Origin: Arthrobacter sp. 18067
GTDB taxonomy: Bacteria; Actinomycetota; Actinomycetes; Actinomycetales; Micrococcaceae
Assembly (NCBI RefSeq): GCF_902706295.1
Contig: NZ_CACSJJ010000003.1
Coordinates: forward strand, 186,001 to 250,000
DNA: 64,000 nt
Reading direction: 5' to 3'
The number at the start of each line of letters is the position of its first letter. Position 1 is the first letter of the stretch. Below the pieces are notes generated by a model. That model saw only the letters and a list, made by a program, of their open reading frames with translations, made no database searches and was not told where the DNA came from. Shown here one piece after another: positions 41,945 to 50,569 of the stretch. The position numbers were made by a program, and so were the translations under genes.

Positions 41945-42382
41945 TTATCCACAGCACATTCCACTTCCGGCATAGGCTTCTGAGAGGTCAGTGTCAAATT
42001 AAGGCACTCTTTGTTAGATGCATCACATTTGCGGCATGTTTGGGGTGCTTTTGACTCGTTGCGGGGCCAGTTGTGAGGCTATGGCTGTGGATGAATTTCC
42101 CTGAAGTCCTTCTTTAGTCCACAGCTTGTGAAGTACGTTTCCGCAGTTCAGAGCCTAGTTTCCTCTAAAAGAATTTCTCTATCCACAGGGTAACGCACAG
42201 TCTGTGCACAACGTGGGGCTGGTATTCCACAGCTTTTCCACAGGGGGTGTCGGGCACCTGCTGTAACGTGTCTGGAGTGTCCATTTTGGATGCGAATATC
42301 CCCTCGTTGTGTTTCCCGGAGCCTGTCATAACCACCACCGACAGCGGGCCCGGGAAATCGACTGTGGATAACTTGTGGATAC
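41945..42382. promoter_or_regulatory. DnaA-box cluster in the 590-bp gap before dnaB
   Basis: The gap 41920-42509 contains no credible gene. It holds two perfect DnaA boxes TTATCCACA (41945-41953 on +, 42363-42371 on -) and one-mismatch boxes at 42086-42094 (-), 42179-42187 (+), 42234-42242 (+) and 42374-42382 (-). AT-rich stretches lie at about 41995-42055 and 42160-42180. dnaA, dnaN and rpmH are absent, so this is not shown to be oriC; it may control dnaB or bind DnaA. Confidence 0.7.
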
Positions 42383-42509
42383 GGACTGTTATTTTGTCTG
42401 CCCTCCCTGACATCGTCAGAGGTACCAGGCGGACTCCGTAGCCGCACACTGCGCTTTACGGGCCGCCAGGGAGTAAATCTCTGCAGTGGTACACAAATGG
42501 AGGACGGCT

Positions 42510-43898
42510 TTGTCAGTTACGCACTTGGACTCAATCGAGGGCACACGCGCTTCGGACTCGAGCCGGAAACCTCCCCAGGACATCCCCGCTGAACAGTCGG
42601 TACTTGGCGGCATGATGCTGTCCAAGGACGCAATCGCCGACGTCGTCGAAATCGTCCGTGGACACGACTTCTACCGTCCCGCCCACGAAACCATCTACGA
42701 GTCCATCATTGACCTCTACGGTCGTGGCGAACCCGCGGACGCCGTCACCGTCTCGGATGAGCTGACCAAGCGTGGCGAGATCAACAGGATCGGCGGGCCC
42801 GCCTACCTTCACGAGCTCATTCAGACCGTCCCTACCGCGGCCAATGCCGGATACTACGCCGAGATCGTCGCCGAGCGGGCAGTGCTCCGCCGCCTCGTTA
42901 ACGCAGGCACCAAGATCGTCCAGATGGGCTACGGCCAGGACGGCGAAGTGGAAGACCTGGTCAACCAGGCACAGGCAGAGGTCTACGCGGTCGCTGAAAA
43001 GCGCACGGCAGAGGATTACGTGGCGTTGAAGGACGTCATGGAATCCACCGTGGACGAGATCGAGGCGTCGGGCCACCGTGGCGAAGGTATGACCGGTGTT
43101 CCCACCGGTTTCTACGAGCTGGACGAACTGACGCACGGCCTCCACCCCGGCCAGATGATTGTTATCGCGGCCCGTCCGGCCGTGGGTAAGTCCACGTTCG
43201 CGCTGGACTTCGCCCGTTCCGCAGCCATCAAGAACAACCTGGCCACGGTCATGTTCTCCTTGGAAATGGGCCGGAACGAGATCGCCATGCGTCTTCTCTC
43301 AGCAGAAGCCACCATTGGCTTGCAGGACCTCCGCAAGGGCACCATCAAGGACGAGCAATGGTCCAAGATCGCCACCACCATGGGTCGCATGAACGATGCT
43401 CCGCTGTTCATCGATGACAGCCCCAACATGTCGCTCATGGAGATCCGGGCCAAGTGCCGCCGCCTGAAGCAGCAGCACGACCTCAAGCTCGTGATCCTCG
43501 ACTACCTCCAGCTCATGAGCTCGGGTAAAAAGGTGGAGTCCCGCCAGCAGGAAGTCTCTGAGTTCTCGCGTGCCCTCAAGCTGCTCGCCAAGGAACTCCA
43601 GGTTCCCGTCATCGCGCTGTCTCAGCTGAACCGTGGTTCCGAGCAGCGCCAGGATAAGCGCCCCATGGTGTCCGACCTCCGTGAATCAGGCTCCATCGAG
43701 CAGGACGCCGACATGGTTATCCTGCTGCACCGTGAAGACGTCTACGACAAAGAGTCACCCCGCGCCGGTGAAGCAGACATCCTCATCGCCAAGCACCGTA
43801 ACGGCCCCACCAAGGACATCGTGGTCGCGTTCCAGGGCCACTACTCGCGCTTTGCCAACATGGCGGGCGATTCAGGTGCTGGTGGCGGCGGGTTCTAG
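42510..43898 (+). CDS. dnaB: Replicative DNA helicase DnaB
   Basis: A 462-residue hexameric helicase. N-terminal domain 'PPQDIPAEQSVLGGMMLSKDAI', then the RecA-like domain with Walker A 'AARPAVGKST', 'FSLEMGRNEIAMR', Walker B 'LVILDYLQLM', 'ALSQLNRGSEQRQDKRP' and 'IAKHRNGPTKDI'. No intein: it has normal length and an intact P-loop. TTG 42510 is preceded by GGAGGA at 5-bp spacing and gives the family N-terminus; a GTG 24 bases earlier does not. Confidence 0.97.
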   Translation: MSVTHLDSIEGTRASDSSRKPPQDIPAEQSVLGGMMLSKDAIADVVEIVRGHDFYRPAHETIYESIIDLYGRGEPADAVTVSDELTKRGEINRIGGPAYLHELIQTVPTAANAGYYAEIVAERAVLRRLVNAGTKIVQMGYGQDGEVEDLVNQAQAEVYAVAEKRTAEDYVALKDVMESTVDEIEASGHRGEGMTGVPTGFYELDELTHGLHPGQMIVIAARPAVGKSTFALDFARSAAIKNNLATVMFSLEMGRNEIAMRLLSAEATIGLQDLRKGTIKDEQWSKIATTMGRMNDAPLFIDDSPNMSLMEIRAKCRRLKQQHDLKLVILDYLQLMSSGKKVESRQQEVSEFSRALKLLAKELQVPVIALSQLNRGSEQRQDKRPMVSDLRESGSIEQDADMVILLHREDVYDKESPRAGEADILIAKHRNGPTKDIVVAFQGHYSRFANMAGDSGAGGGGF

Positions 43899-44224
43899 CA
43901 GTCTGCTAAGTCGCTCAGCACTTTCACCTTCGCCGCTGACCCGGGCGAAGGGTCGAATGCGTAGCCGATCCACTCCTTGGCCAACCTGCGGGCCAACTCC
44001 ACGCCCACCTCGTGCATGACCAGGGTGTAGCCGGCCTCGCGCAGCAGGGGAGCCACAGTGCGCCACAGGACGAACAGTTCCCCGTGCTTGGTGGAACCCA
44101 AGCCGTTGCGGATCACGGCCAGCACGCGCTGCACCAGTTCCCGGCCAAGGTCGACGGCGGACGGTAACTCGGTATCGAACAATCCAGGCTCGCCGTGATA
44201 CCCAGGCCCAGGCCCATCTGACAT
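43895..44224 (-). CDS. Small helical protein of unknown function, about 109 aa
   Basis: An alpha-helical protein ('LGRELVQRVLAVIRNGLGSTKHGELFVLWRTVAPLLREAG' region, then 'ELARRLAKEWIGYAFDP'). The stop overlaps the dnaB stop by 4 bp. A longer frame on the same strand over these bases has Arg/His/Pro-rich composition and is rejected. The start may be ATG 44224 or ATG 44236. No family is recognised. Confidence 0.6.
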   Translation of the reverse strand: MSDGPGPGYHGEPGLFDTELPSAVDLGRELVQRVLAVIRNGLGSTKHGELFVLWRTVAPLLREAGYTLVMHEVGVELARRLAKEWIGYAFDPSPGSAAKVKVLSDLADC

Positions 44225-44345
44225 TGTCGCCGCCATTGAGACCGGGAACGCTGCCAAAGCGCGCGAGACGATCATCGCGCACATGGACGGTCAGGCGGAG
44301 AATTTGGTGGGGTAGTTCTGCCGCCCAGGTATAGGGTAGGGCGTC

Positions 44346-45083
44346 ATGGCACTGCGACTGGTTCAAGTGAACTTCAAAGCCCGGGATGACTCTGCTCTTG
44401 GGAAGTTTTGGGCTGACGCCCTCGGCTGGGGTATTTCCAGTGAGGGACCTGGGGTGACCAACGTTGAGCCAGTGGGCTTCACTTGGCCGGACCCTTCAGC
44501 CGTCTGCGTTGATGTTGTGACCGTTCCGGACCCCGAGACAGTGAAATACCGCGCCCATCTCGATCTTGCTACCACCTCCGCCGCCCACCAGTCGGAACTC
44601 ATCGCACGCCTCAAGGAACTCGGAGCGACACCGGCCGACATAGGGCAGGGAGAGGTGCCGTGGACGGTGCTGGCTGATCCCGAGGGCAATCTGTTCTGCG
44701 TCCTCGAACCCCGCCAGATCTACCAGGACACCGGTCCCATTGCGACGGTGGTGGTCAACTGCGCAGACCCCCGGGCCTTGGCCAACTTCTGGAGCGGGGC
44801 CATGGACTGGACCTTGCACGAAGTAACCGATGATCATGCGAGGCTGCGTTCGTCCAAGGGGGTTGGGCCCTATTTGGAGTTGCTTCGCACGCCAGACCCG
44901 GACGCACTACAGAACCGTATCCATCTCGACCTGATGCCGTATCCCGGCGACGATCAGGCGGCTGAAGTGACACGTTTGCACGCGCTTGGCGCCGCTGACG
45001 CTGACGTGGGGCAGGGTGATGTGTCGTGGCGGTGCCTCGCGGATCCCGAGGGCAACGAGTTCTGCGTACTCAGGCCGGGGTGA
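44346..45083 (+). CDS. VOC family protein (two glyoxalase-like domains)
   Basis: A 245-residue protein made of two similar halves (about 1-122 and 130-245). Each has 'FWADALGW'/'FWSGAMDW', a 'HLDL' strand and an end 'LADPEGN-FCVL', the glyoxalase_6 pattern with His and Glu metal positions. Members are often resistance or small-molecule enzymes, but no substrate is evident. Confidence 0.88.
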   Translation: MALRLVQVNFKARDDSALGKFWADALGWGISSEGPGVTNVEPVGFTWPDPSAVCVDVVTVPDPETVKYRAHLDLATTSAAHQSELIARLKELGATPADIGQGEVPWTVLADPEGNLFCVLEPRQIYQDTGPIATVVVNCADPRALANFWSGAMDWTLHEVTDDHARLRSSKGVGPYLELLRTPDPDALQNRIHLDLMPYPGDDQAAEVTRLHALGAADADVGQGDVSWRCLADPEGNEFCVLRPG

Positions 45084-45098
45084 TGCCAGGCGTTGTGT

Positions 45099-46442
45099 TT
45101 AGCTGCCTTCCGCCAGCGGCAGTGTGAGGCTGAAGTGTGCCCCGCCTGGGCTCGGATGTGCTTTTGCCGTGCCGTTGTGGGTGATGGCTACGTTGTGAAC
45201 CACGGCGAGTCCCACGCCGGATCCGGCCACGCTTCGCGTGCTGGTGGAACGGTAGAACCGGTCAAAGACATGGTCCAGGTCCTCCGAAGGAATACCCGGC
45301 CCCGTATCCCGCACATCAAGGGTGACACCGCCTTTTGAGACGCTCATGGCTACCCGGACTTGACCTGGCTCGGGCGTGAATTTGCCGGCGTTGTCCAGAA
45401 GATTCGCGACGGCGCGGGCCAGCCTGGCGCGTTCCCCTGCCACCAGGAGTGGGCCGCGGGGTCCTTCCAGGGACCAAGCCACACCTGGGTAACGCCGTTC
45501 CGCGTTGTCCATGCAGAAGTGAACAAGTTCGTTCAGATCCACTTCTTCGATGAAGGAAGGGGACTCCTTGTTTCGGGCCAGATCGATCAGGTCCTCGATG
45601 AGGGACTGCATGGCCACAAGTTCATGCTCCAGGGCCCCGGTTATGCGTTCCTTGCTGCCCTGAGACAATTCGGGATTCCTGAGCATGGCTGCGTTTGTCC
45701 GCAGCGACGTCAAGGGAGTCCGCAGTTCGTGGGAGGCGTCGGCAATCAGCTGTTCCTGCTGGTGGCGGGATTGCTCCAATTCGCTCAGCATCGTATTGAA
45801 GGCGTTGCTGAGCCTGTTGATCTCAGTGGTTGTGCTTTCCGGGATCCTGATGTCAGTGTCACCGGTTTGGGCGATGCCCTCGGCTATGGCCGTGAGCCGA
45901 TCAACCGGACGTAATCCGCGCCTGGCGGCCACGTAGGCAGTGCCCGCGGCCACCACCAAAGCGCCCAGCACTGTCGCCACGAGCAGCCAACTGAGTCGCT
46001 CGAAGGACGCCAGAACCCTGTCGTCCCTGACACCTACTACCAAAGCACGCTGATTCGGTAATGGCCTGACGTACACACGGATGGGATCGTCGCCGATGGC
46101 CGCTTCCGTAAAGAAAGCCGTGCTCTTGCCGGATGCCACCTCCCGCATCTGGGCGGTGATGGGCAAGGCCGGCCCGGCGCCGGAGTCCGGGTCTTCGCTG
46201 GGAGCTGGCGCTACCAACTGTGCACAGGCGGGAGATCGGACCCAGGTGCACTGTGAAAACCCCTGCCAATTGGGATCGGTCTGGATCAGCTGGATGATGC
46301 GATCCGATTCGCGCCTCAGGGAAAGATCCTCGTTCTTGCGCAGTTCATGACCCACGAAGACGTACACCAGTACTGCAAACAATGAAACGGTGAGGGTGAT
46401 GGCCGCTGCGATTACCAGTGTCATCCGCAGCCGCAGCGTCAC
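45099..46442 (-). CDS. Sensor histidine kinase, MprB-like
   Basis: A 447-residue kinase: two membrane helices (about 9-31 and 150-172) flank an extracellular sensor of about 115 residues with a Cys pair ('FSQCTWVRSPACAQ'). HAMP is about 174-226, and the H-box 'DASHELRTPL' places the phospho-His at H238. HATPase motifs ('DNAGKFTPEPGQV', 'VRDTGPGIPSEDLDHVFDRFYR') end it. It resembles MprB-type cell-envelope kinases. It overlaps its regulator by 4 bp. Confidence 0.92.
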   Translation of the reverse strand: MTLRLRMTLVIAAAITLTVSLFAVLVYVFVGHELRKNEDLSLRRESDRIIQLIQTDPNWQGFSQCTWVRSPACAQLVAPAPSEDPDSGAGPALPITAQMREVASGKSTAFFTEAAIGDDPIRVYVRPLPNQRALVVGVRDDRVLASFERLSWLLVATVLGALVVAAGTAYVAARRGLRPVDRLTAIAEGIAQTGDTDIRIPESTTTEINRLSNAFNTMLSELEQSRHQQEQLIADASHELRTPLTSLRTNAAMLRNPELSQGSKERITGALEHELVAMQSLIEDLIDLARNKESPSFIEEVDLNELVHFCMDNAERRYPGVAWSLEGPRGPLLVAGERARLARAVANLLDNAGKFTPEPGQVRVAMSVSKGGVTLDVRDTGPGIPSEDLDHVFDRFYRSTSTRSVAGSGVGLAVVHNVAITHNGTAKAHPSPGGAHFSLTLPLAEGS

Positions 46443-47143
46443 GATGCGGCCAGCCTGTATCCGACGCCCCGAACCGTCTGGATGATCCGTGCCTCACCCT
46501 CGGCTTCGAGTTTTCGACGCAGATAGCTGATGTAGACCTCCAGTGAATTGGAGGCTGGAGTCATTGCGTATCCCCACACGGCGTCGCTGATCTGGCCTCG
46601 ACTGAGTGCTTGCTCCGGGTTTTCCGCGAGCACGCAAAGGATGGCGTATTCGGTGCTGCTGAGGTCAATCCAGCGTCCGTTTTGCCTCACGGCGTGGGCC
46701 TCGGGGACCAGTTCCAAATCGTTGTACCCCGTGGGGCTGGCCGGAAGCTGGGTTGTCCGGCGTGCCATGGCCCGCAATCGTGCCAGCAGTTCATCAGGTT
46801 CAAACGGCTTGGAAAGGTAGTCGTCAGCTCCGGCGTCCAACCCTGCAACGCAGTCGGCTACATCGCTGCGGGCGGTGAGCAAGAGGATTGGAACCGCATT
46901 GCCGGCCGCCCGGAGCATCCGGCAGAGGCCGAGCCCATCCATCAGCGGCATCAAAACGTCCGCCACCAGCAGATCCGGTGTCGTTGCGGCCACCTTTTCA
47001 AGGGCATCACGGCCGTCAGCGGCCGATTCAACCCGGTAGCCGGTTGCTTCAAGCAGGAACTGCAGGGAGCTTCTGATGTCCGGATCGTCGTCGACGACCA
47101 AGACTGTTATGGGCTCCGTCATGGCCACCAGCATAGTTCGCAT
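46439..47143 (-). CDS. Response regulator, OmpR family (MprA-like)
   Basis: A 234-residue regulator with receiver (D62 in 'LLVADVLMPLMDG', counted from ATG 47143) and a winged-helix output domain ('STEYAILCVLAENPEQALSRGQISDAVWG', 'VYISYLRRKLE', 'RGVGYRLA'). ATG 47143 has AAAGGA upstream; ATG 47122 is an alternative that trims seven residues. The pair is co-translated with the kinase and diverges from the exo/endonuclease-phosphatase gene with a 26-bp gap. Confidence 0.93.
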   Translation of the reverse strand: MRTMLVAMTEPITVLVVDDDPDIRSSLQFLLEATGYRVESAADGRDALEKVAATTPDLLVADVLMPLMDGLGLCRMLRAAGNAVPILLLTARSDVADCVAGLDAGADDYLSKPFEPDELLARLRAMARRTTQLPASPTGYNDLELVPEAHAVRQNGRWIDLSSTEYAILCVLAENPEQALSRGQISDAVWGYAMTPASNSLEVYISYLRRKLEAEGEARIIQTVRGVGYRLAAS

Positions 47144-47169
47144 GGCTTCATAATCCTTTAAGTTCCCTT

Positions 47170-48204
47170 ATGAACCATGAGGCTATGGATAAGGACATCG
47201 GAACCACCTACGCCACCGCCGCCCAGCGAGGTCTGCTTGAGTCCCGGCGGCGTCGTCCACGGGCCAGGGACTGGGTTGTGGGCATCTTTGCGGGGGCAAT
47301 AATGGCACTGATCTTCGGCCACGGACTGGTGCCGGAGGCCAAAGGGGCAGCACTGTTCGTCGAAAGCTTCCTGCCATGGCTGGGGGTGGTCATCGCCGCC
47401 CTTCTGATCGTGGCGTTGCTCTCAAGAGCCTGGGCGGGCTCCATCCCAGCGGCGGCCGCCCTGATTTCCTGGTGCGTGGTCTTTTTGCCAGTCATGGCGA
47501 CGGGCGCCACCCCGGCTTCTGCCGCAGCGACGTCCGGCGAAGCCAGCGGATGGAGCATCGTCACGCAGAACCTCCGCGCAGGAAATCCGCATGCCTCCGA
47601 GGCCGTGGAGAAGCTGATCAAGTCCGGCGCCGACGTCGTGATCCTTCAGGAGCTCACCGGCCCGACCCTGGAACGGATAGCTCCGCTGATGGACCGGACT
47701 TTCGGGTATCGGCAGGTAGCGGGGACGGTGGGAGTGTGGAGCCGGTTTCCGCTGAGCCAAGGCAGGCCCCTTACTTTGGGCCTCGGCTGGTCCCGCGCCA
47801 TGAGCATGCAGTTGGAATCGCCGGAGGGTCCCGTCCAGCTCTACGCCGTACATCTGCCCTCGGTCCGGCCCGGTGAAGTAGGCAACAGGAACAGCGGGCT
47901 TGCCAAGCTCAGCGGGATAGTAGAGGCGGATCCGTCGTCGCGACTCTTGGTGGTCGGAGACTTCAATACCGCCACCACAGACCGCTCCTTCGCACCACTT
48001 CTGGCAACGCTCGATGACGCCCGGACCGGCTTCGGCTTCACCTGGCCGGCCAGCCTGCCGGCCACCCGACCGGACCACATTCTGTTCCGCGGGTTCACAC
48101 TTTCTGGAGCATCCGTCATAACAACACCGGGCACCGATCATCTCGCAGCGATGGCATGGCTGCAGCCGGGGGCAGCCCGACCGACAGTAAGCCCAAACCG
48201 ATGA
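47170..48204 (+). CDS. Membrane-anchored endonuclease/exonuclease/phosphatase family protein
   Basis: A 344-residue protein with three membrane helices in the first ~110 residues and an outer EEP domain: 'TQNLRAGN', 'ADVVILQELTGP', 'LVVGDFNTATTD' and 'HILFRGF' with 'PGTDHLAAMA' at the end, so the metal Glu, Asp-Asn and final Asp-His are present. Homologues include lipid phosphodiesterases and nucleases. It diverges from the MprA-like gene by 26 bp and may belong to that envelope regulon. Confidence 0.87.
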   Translation: MNHEAMDKDIGTTYATAAQRGLLESRRRRPRARDWVVGIFAGAIMALIFGHGLVPEAKGAALFVESFLPWLGVVIAALLIVALLSRAWAGSIPAAAALISWCVVFLPVMATGATPASAAATSGEASGWSIVTQNLRAGNPHASEAVEKLIKSGADVVILQELTGPTLERIAPLMDRTFGYRQVAGTVGVWSRFPLSQGRPLTLGLGWSRAMSMQLESPEGPVQLYAVHLPSVRPGEVGNRNSGLAKLSGIVEADPSSRLLVVGDFNTATTDRSFAPLLATLDDARTGFGFTWPASLPATRPDHILFRGFTLSGASVITTPGTDHLAAMAWLQPGAARPTVSPNR

Positions 48205-48302
48205 CAGGCACCACATGCGCAGAAGGCCAGCTGGGCCAAGCGAGCGGCCACCTTGTCTGTTCCTCGAGCACAACGAAGGCGTAAACCAGGAGTCACAGGC
48301 TG

Positions 48303-48506
48303 CTAGTCAGCGCCGCTGCTCGGATGTGCATTGTGACTTGTGGAGCCATGCTTGTACACCCGTCCGCGCTGGGATTGGTACGCGCCCCTATGACCCGGTG
48401 GTTTCTCCCTCGCCCGTCTGCCTTGCTTGACGTTGGTCCACACTATGCCGCTGATGAAAACGGCGAGGACAGCGACTATCACGACCACGGCAAGAGTGAC
48501 ATCCAT
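48303..48506 (-). CDS. Small membrane protein, 67 aa
   Basis: One N-terminal helix (about 4-24, opening MDVTLAVVVIVAVLAVFISG) and a basic, His/Arg/Ser-rich tail. ATG 48506 overlaps the thioesterase stop as TGATG, so translation is probably coupled. A longer reading through the same frame runs under the thioesterase gene and is rejected. No function recognised. Confidence 0.65.
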   Translation of the reverse strand: MDVTLAVVVIVAVLAVFISGIVWTNVKQGRRAREKPPGHRGAYQSQRGRVYKHGSTSHNAHPSSGAD

Positions 48507-49483
48507 CAGGCGTTGCCCGCTGCCTTCAATAGGTGATCCGGCAGGCGGTTTCCCGGTGCCCGGCCACGGATTTCCAGCAGTTCGCGGGCGTGGGCGTGCA
48601 GCTTCTTGTCCTCGTCGGACACCGGGACCCAGGCCGGAATGGGCACCGAGGTTCCCGTTTCGTCGCGCGCCACCATTACGGTGAGGCAGTACGTGGTCAG
48701 GTTCATTTCGCGGGTCTTCGGATCGCCGGAGCGGACGTGGACAGCGATGTGCATGCCCTTGGCGCCGGTGTAGACGAGGCGTGCTTCCACTTCTACGACG
48801 TGGCCTATCAGCAGAGGCCTGTAGAACCGGACGCCGCCGGAGAACACAGCCACAGTGTCCTTGCCGCAGTACCGGGAAGCGCAAACGTAGGCCGCTTCGT
48901 CGATCCACTTCATGACGATGCCGCCGTGGACCTTGCCGCCCCAGTTCACATCAGTGGGGGACGCCATGAACCGGAGCGTGACACGCTCGGCGGTGCCGGC
49001 GTCGGTATATTCCTGGGCGTTCATCGCGTTGACGATCTGTTCGCGCACCTCGATGCGTGCCAGCGCGTGGTCGCGCTGCTCGATCTCTTCAGGCGTAGAC
49101 GGCTCAAACTGGGGGACGGGGATCGGCTTGCCGTCCGGTCCCACCGCTACGAAGATCACCATGCACTGGCTGTGCATAGTCTCCGGACCACCCCTGGGAT
49201 CGCGCGAGCTGACCACTGTGTGGATGTGCATGGAGGAACGGCCGGTATAGACGATGGTGGACGTTACCTCCACCATGTCGCCGCTGTTCACCGGATCCGT
49301 GAAGTGGATGTTGCCCACGTAGGCCGTAACGCAGTAGGACTTGGCCCACCCCACCGCTGCCGCATACGCCGCCTTGTCCACCCACTCGAGGACAGTACCG
49401 GCGTCGACTGACCCGCTGTGTCCGATGTCCATGGGGGCCGCAAGGAAGCGGAGGGTCACTGAATTGGCGGCATCATCGCTCAT
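48506..49483 (-). CDS. Acyl-CoA thioesterase with two hotdog domains
   Basis: A 325-residue thioesterase of the BACH/acyl-CoA hydrolase family. The domains (about 1-125 and 155-290) share the hotdog signature 'GG/GTV-W-D-AAY': 'SVDAGTVLEWVDKAAYAAA' in the first and 'VNWGGKVHGGIVMKWIDEAAYVCA' in the second. It hydrolyses acyl-CoA to fatty acid and CoA in the cytosol. A long hydrophilic C-terminal tail includes many charged residues. Confidence 0.92.
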   Translation of the reverse strand: MSDDAANSVTLRFLAAPMDIGHSGSVDAGTVLEWVDKAAYAAAVGWAKSYCVTAYVGNIHFTDPVNSGDMVEVTSTIVYTGRSSMHIHTVVSSRDPRGGPETMHSQCMVIFVAVGPDGKPIPVPQFEPSTPEEIEQRDHALARIEVREQIVNAMNAQEYTDAGTAERVTLRFMASPTDVNWGGKVHGGIVMKWIDEAAYVCASRYCGKDTVAVFSGGVRFYRPLLIGHVVEVEARLVYTGAKGMHIAVHVRSGDPKTREMNLTTYCLTVMVARDETGTSVPIPAWVPVSDEDKKLHAHARELLEIRGRAPGNRLPDHLLKAAGNA

Positions 49484-49557
49484 GTTTCGAAGTTTACTGT
49501 CGGCAGGTTTCTGTTACGTGACTAAGTCAGTGCCGGCTGTCGCAGCGACCAGACGCG

Positions 49558-50121
49558 TCAGGCGCGTTGGATCCCGAGGGTCGCGATGAGATCCTCGTGC
49601 AGCTCGAACCAGATCCGATGAAAGGAATCGCGGTCCGTGGCCGTGAGCCAGGCCGTGCCCTCTGGAGCGTGCCTCAATGCCCGCAGCAGGCGCTCGGCGT
49701 AGCCGTCGAACCGAGGCAGCAAAACGGTCAGCTGTTCTTCCATCGGACGCCATGCTGCCAAGGCGCCGATCAGGACATCCATGGCATCTTCCGTAGCGGG
49801 CGACTGCAACTGGATAGCGCTGCAGGCGCCTACAACTCCGGTGTTGAATTCCGCGAATTCCTCGTGCACGGCCACAACTGTGCCACGCGCCTCCGCCAGG
49901 TGGAGTTCATGGGCAAGCAACCGTTCATTTTCGGCTCGCCCGAGGCTCGACAGCGACCAACCACTGGTCCCGGCGAAGGTGCTGTACGAAACGAAGCCAT
50001 CCACGCCGGCGTCGATTAGTTCGGACTCCACCACCGCGCGAGACTGGGCGAAGCGCGCCGCTACAGCCTCTGTGTCCGCGAACCCGAGAAGGCGTACGGC
50101 GTGCAGGGTGAGAAGCGTCAT
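49558..50121 (-). CDS. Winged-helix protein coupled to the PEP-swivelling domain gene
   Basis: A 187-residue protein. The first ~75 residues read as a winged helix: helices 'LHAVRLLG', 'DTEAVAARF' and 'SRAVVESELIDAG' and a wing 'SYSTFAGTSGWSLSSLG'. The C-terminal part is helical ('RFDGYAERLLRALRHA', 'FHRIWFELHEDLIATLG'). It overlaps the PEP-domain gene by 4 bp. Probably a transcription factor or a subunit acting with that domain; I do not recognise the family with confidence. Confidence 0.7.
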   Translation of the reverse strand: MTLLTLHAVRLLGFADTEAVAARFAQSRAVVESELIDAGVDGFVSYSTFAGTSGWSLSSLGRAENERLLAHELHLAEARGTVVAVHEEFAEFNTGVVGACSAIQLQSPATEDAMDVLIGALAAWRPMEEQLTVLLPRFDGYAERLLRALRHAPEGTAWLTATDRDSFHRIWFELHEDLIATLGIQRA

Positions 50122-50450
50122 TCTCTGTCCGCCGCCGTGACGGTTCCCTGCGCACCGTCTACCGTCAGATGGGTTCCGTCGACGAGCATTTCCAGTGCGT
50201 CGCGGACTCCGAGCACGGCGGGAATCCCGTACTCCCGGGCCACAATCGCGGCGTGGGACAGCATGCCGCCGGTTTGCGTGACCACAGCTGATGCCATTCC
50301 GAAGAGGGGCGTCCACGCGGGATCGGTGGTGCGGCAAACCAGCACATCTCCGGACTGGAAACGGCTGAATTCGTCGGGTCCGTGAACGAGCCGGGCCGGT
50401 CCCTGGACAATCCCGGTACTGGCGCCGACGCCGGTGAGGATGGTGGTCAT
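50118..50450 (-). CDS. Stand-alone PEP-utilising enzyme swivelling (phosphohistidine) domain
   Basis: A 110-residue protein that is only the mobile His domain of PEP-utilising enzymes (PPDK/PEP synthase/EI type): 'VLVCRTTDPAWTPLF', 'VVTQTGGMLSHAAIVAREYGIPAVLG' with the catalytic His, and 'VDGAQGTVT'. Full enzymes need an ATP-grasp and a PEP-barrel domain, which are not encoded nearby. It may act as a separate phosphate carrier or regulator, with the winged-helix protein encoded next. Confidence 0.85.
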   Translation of the reverse strand: MTTILTGVGASTGIVQGPARLVHGPDEFSRFQSGDVLVCRTTDPAWTPLFGMASAVVTQTGGMLSHAAIVAREYGIPAVLGVRDALEMLVDGTHLTVDGAQGTVTAADRE

Positions 50451-50534
50451 CGCTGGCTTCCGGTTCGCAGCGAAAGAGTATTTGTGGGCATCTTGTTGAG
50501 AGTAGCAGCGGAGGGGTGCTTGGAGCAGGTCGAC

Positions 50535-50564
50535 TTGCAGTCTAAATGAGAATCAATATCATTT
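50535..50564 (+). promoter_or_regulatory. aztD promoter with Zur-type box
   Basis: A -35 TTGCAG (50535-50540) and -10 TATCAT (50557-50562) are 16 bp apart. A Zur/Fur-like palindrome of about 21 bp (50544-50564, with AAATGA and TCATTT arms) covers the -10 and most of the spacer. Predicted transcription start falls at or near the ATG at 50570, and no Shine-Dalgarno is present, which points to a leaderless mRNA repressed by Zur when zinc is plentiful. Confidence 0.7.
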
Positions 50565-50569
50565 AACCC

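Noticed and set aside
41945..42382. The DnaA-box cluster as the chromosomal origin
   Set aside because: No dnaA, dnaN or rpmH in the window; actinobacterial oriC lies beside these.
42510..43898. An intein in dnaB
   Set aside because: Length is normal and the P-loop and other motifs are continuous.
43872..44366. 164-residue minus-strand frame after dnaB
   Set aside because: Arg/His/Gly-rich, overlaps the more protein-like frame at 43895-44224.
48303..48908. 201-residue minus-strand frame overlapping the thioesterase
   Set aside because: Only its last 67 residues have a credible protein character; the rest is antisense-like reading within the thioesterase gene.
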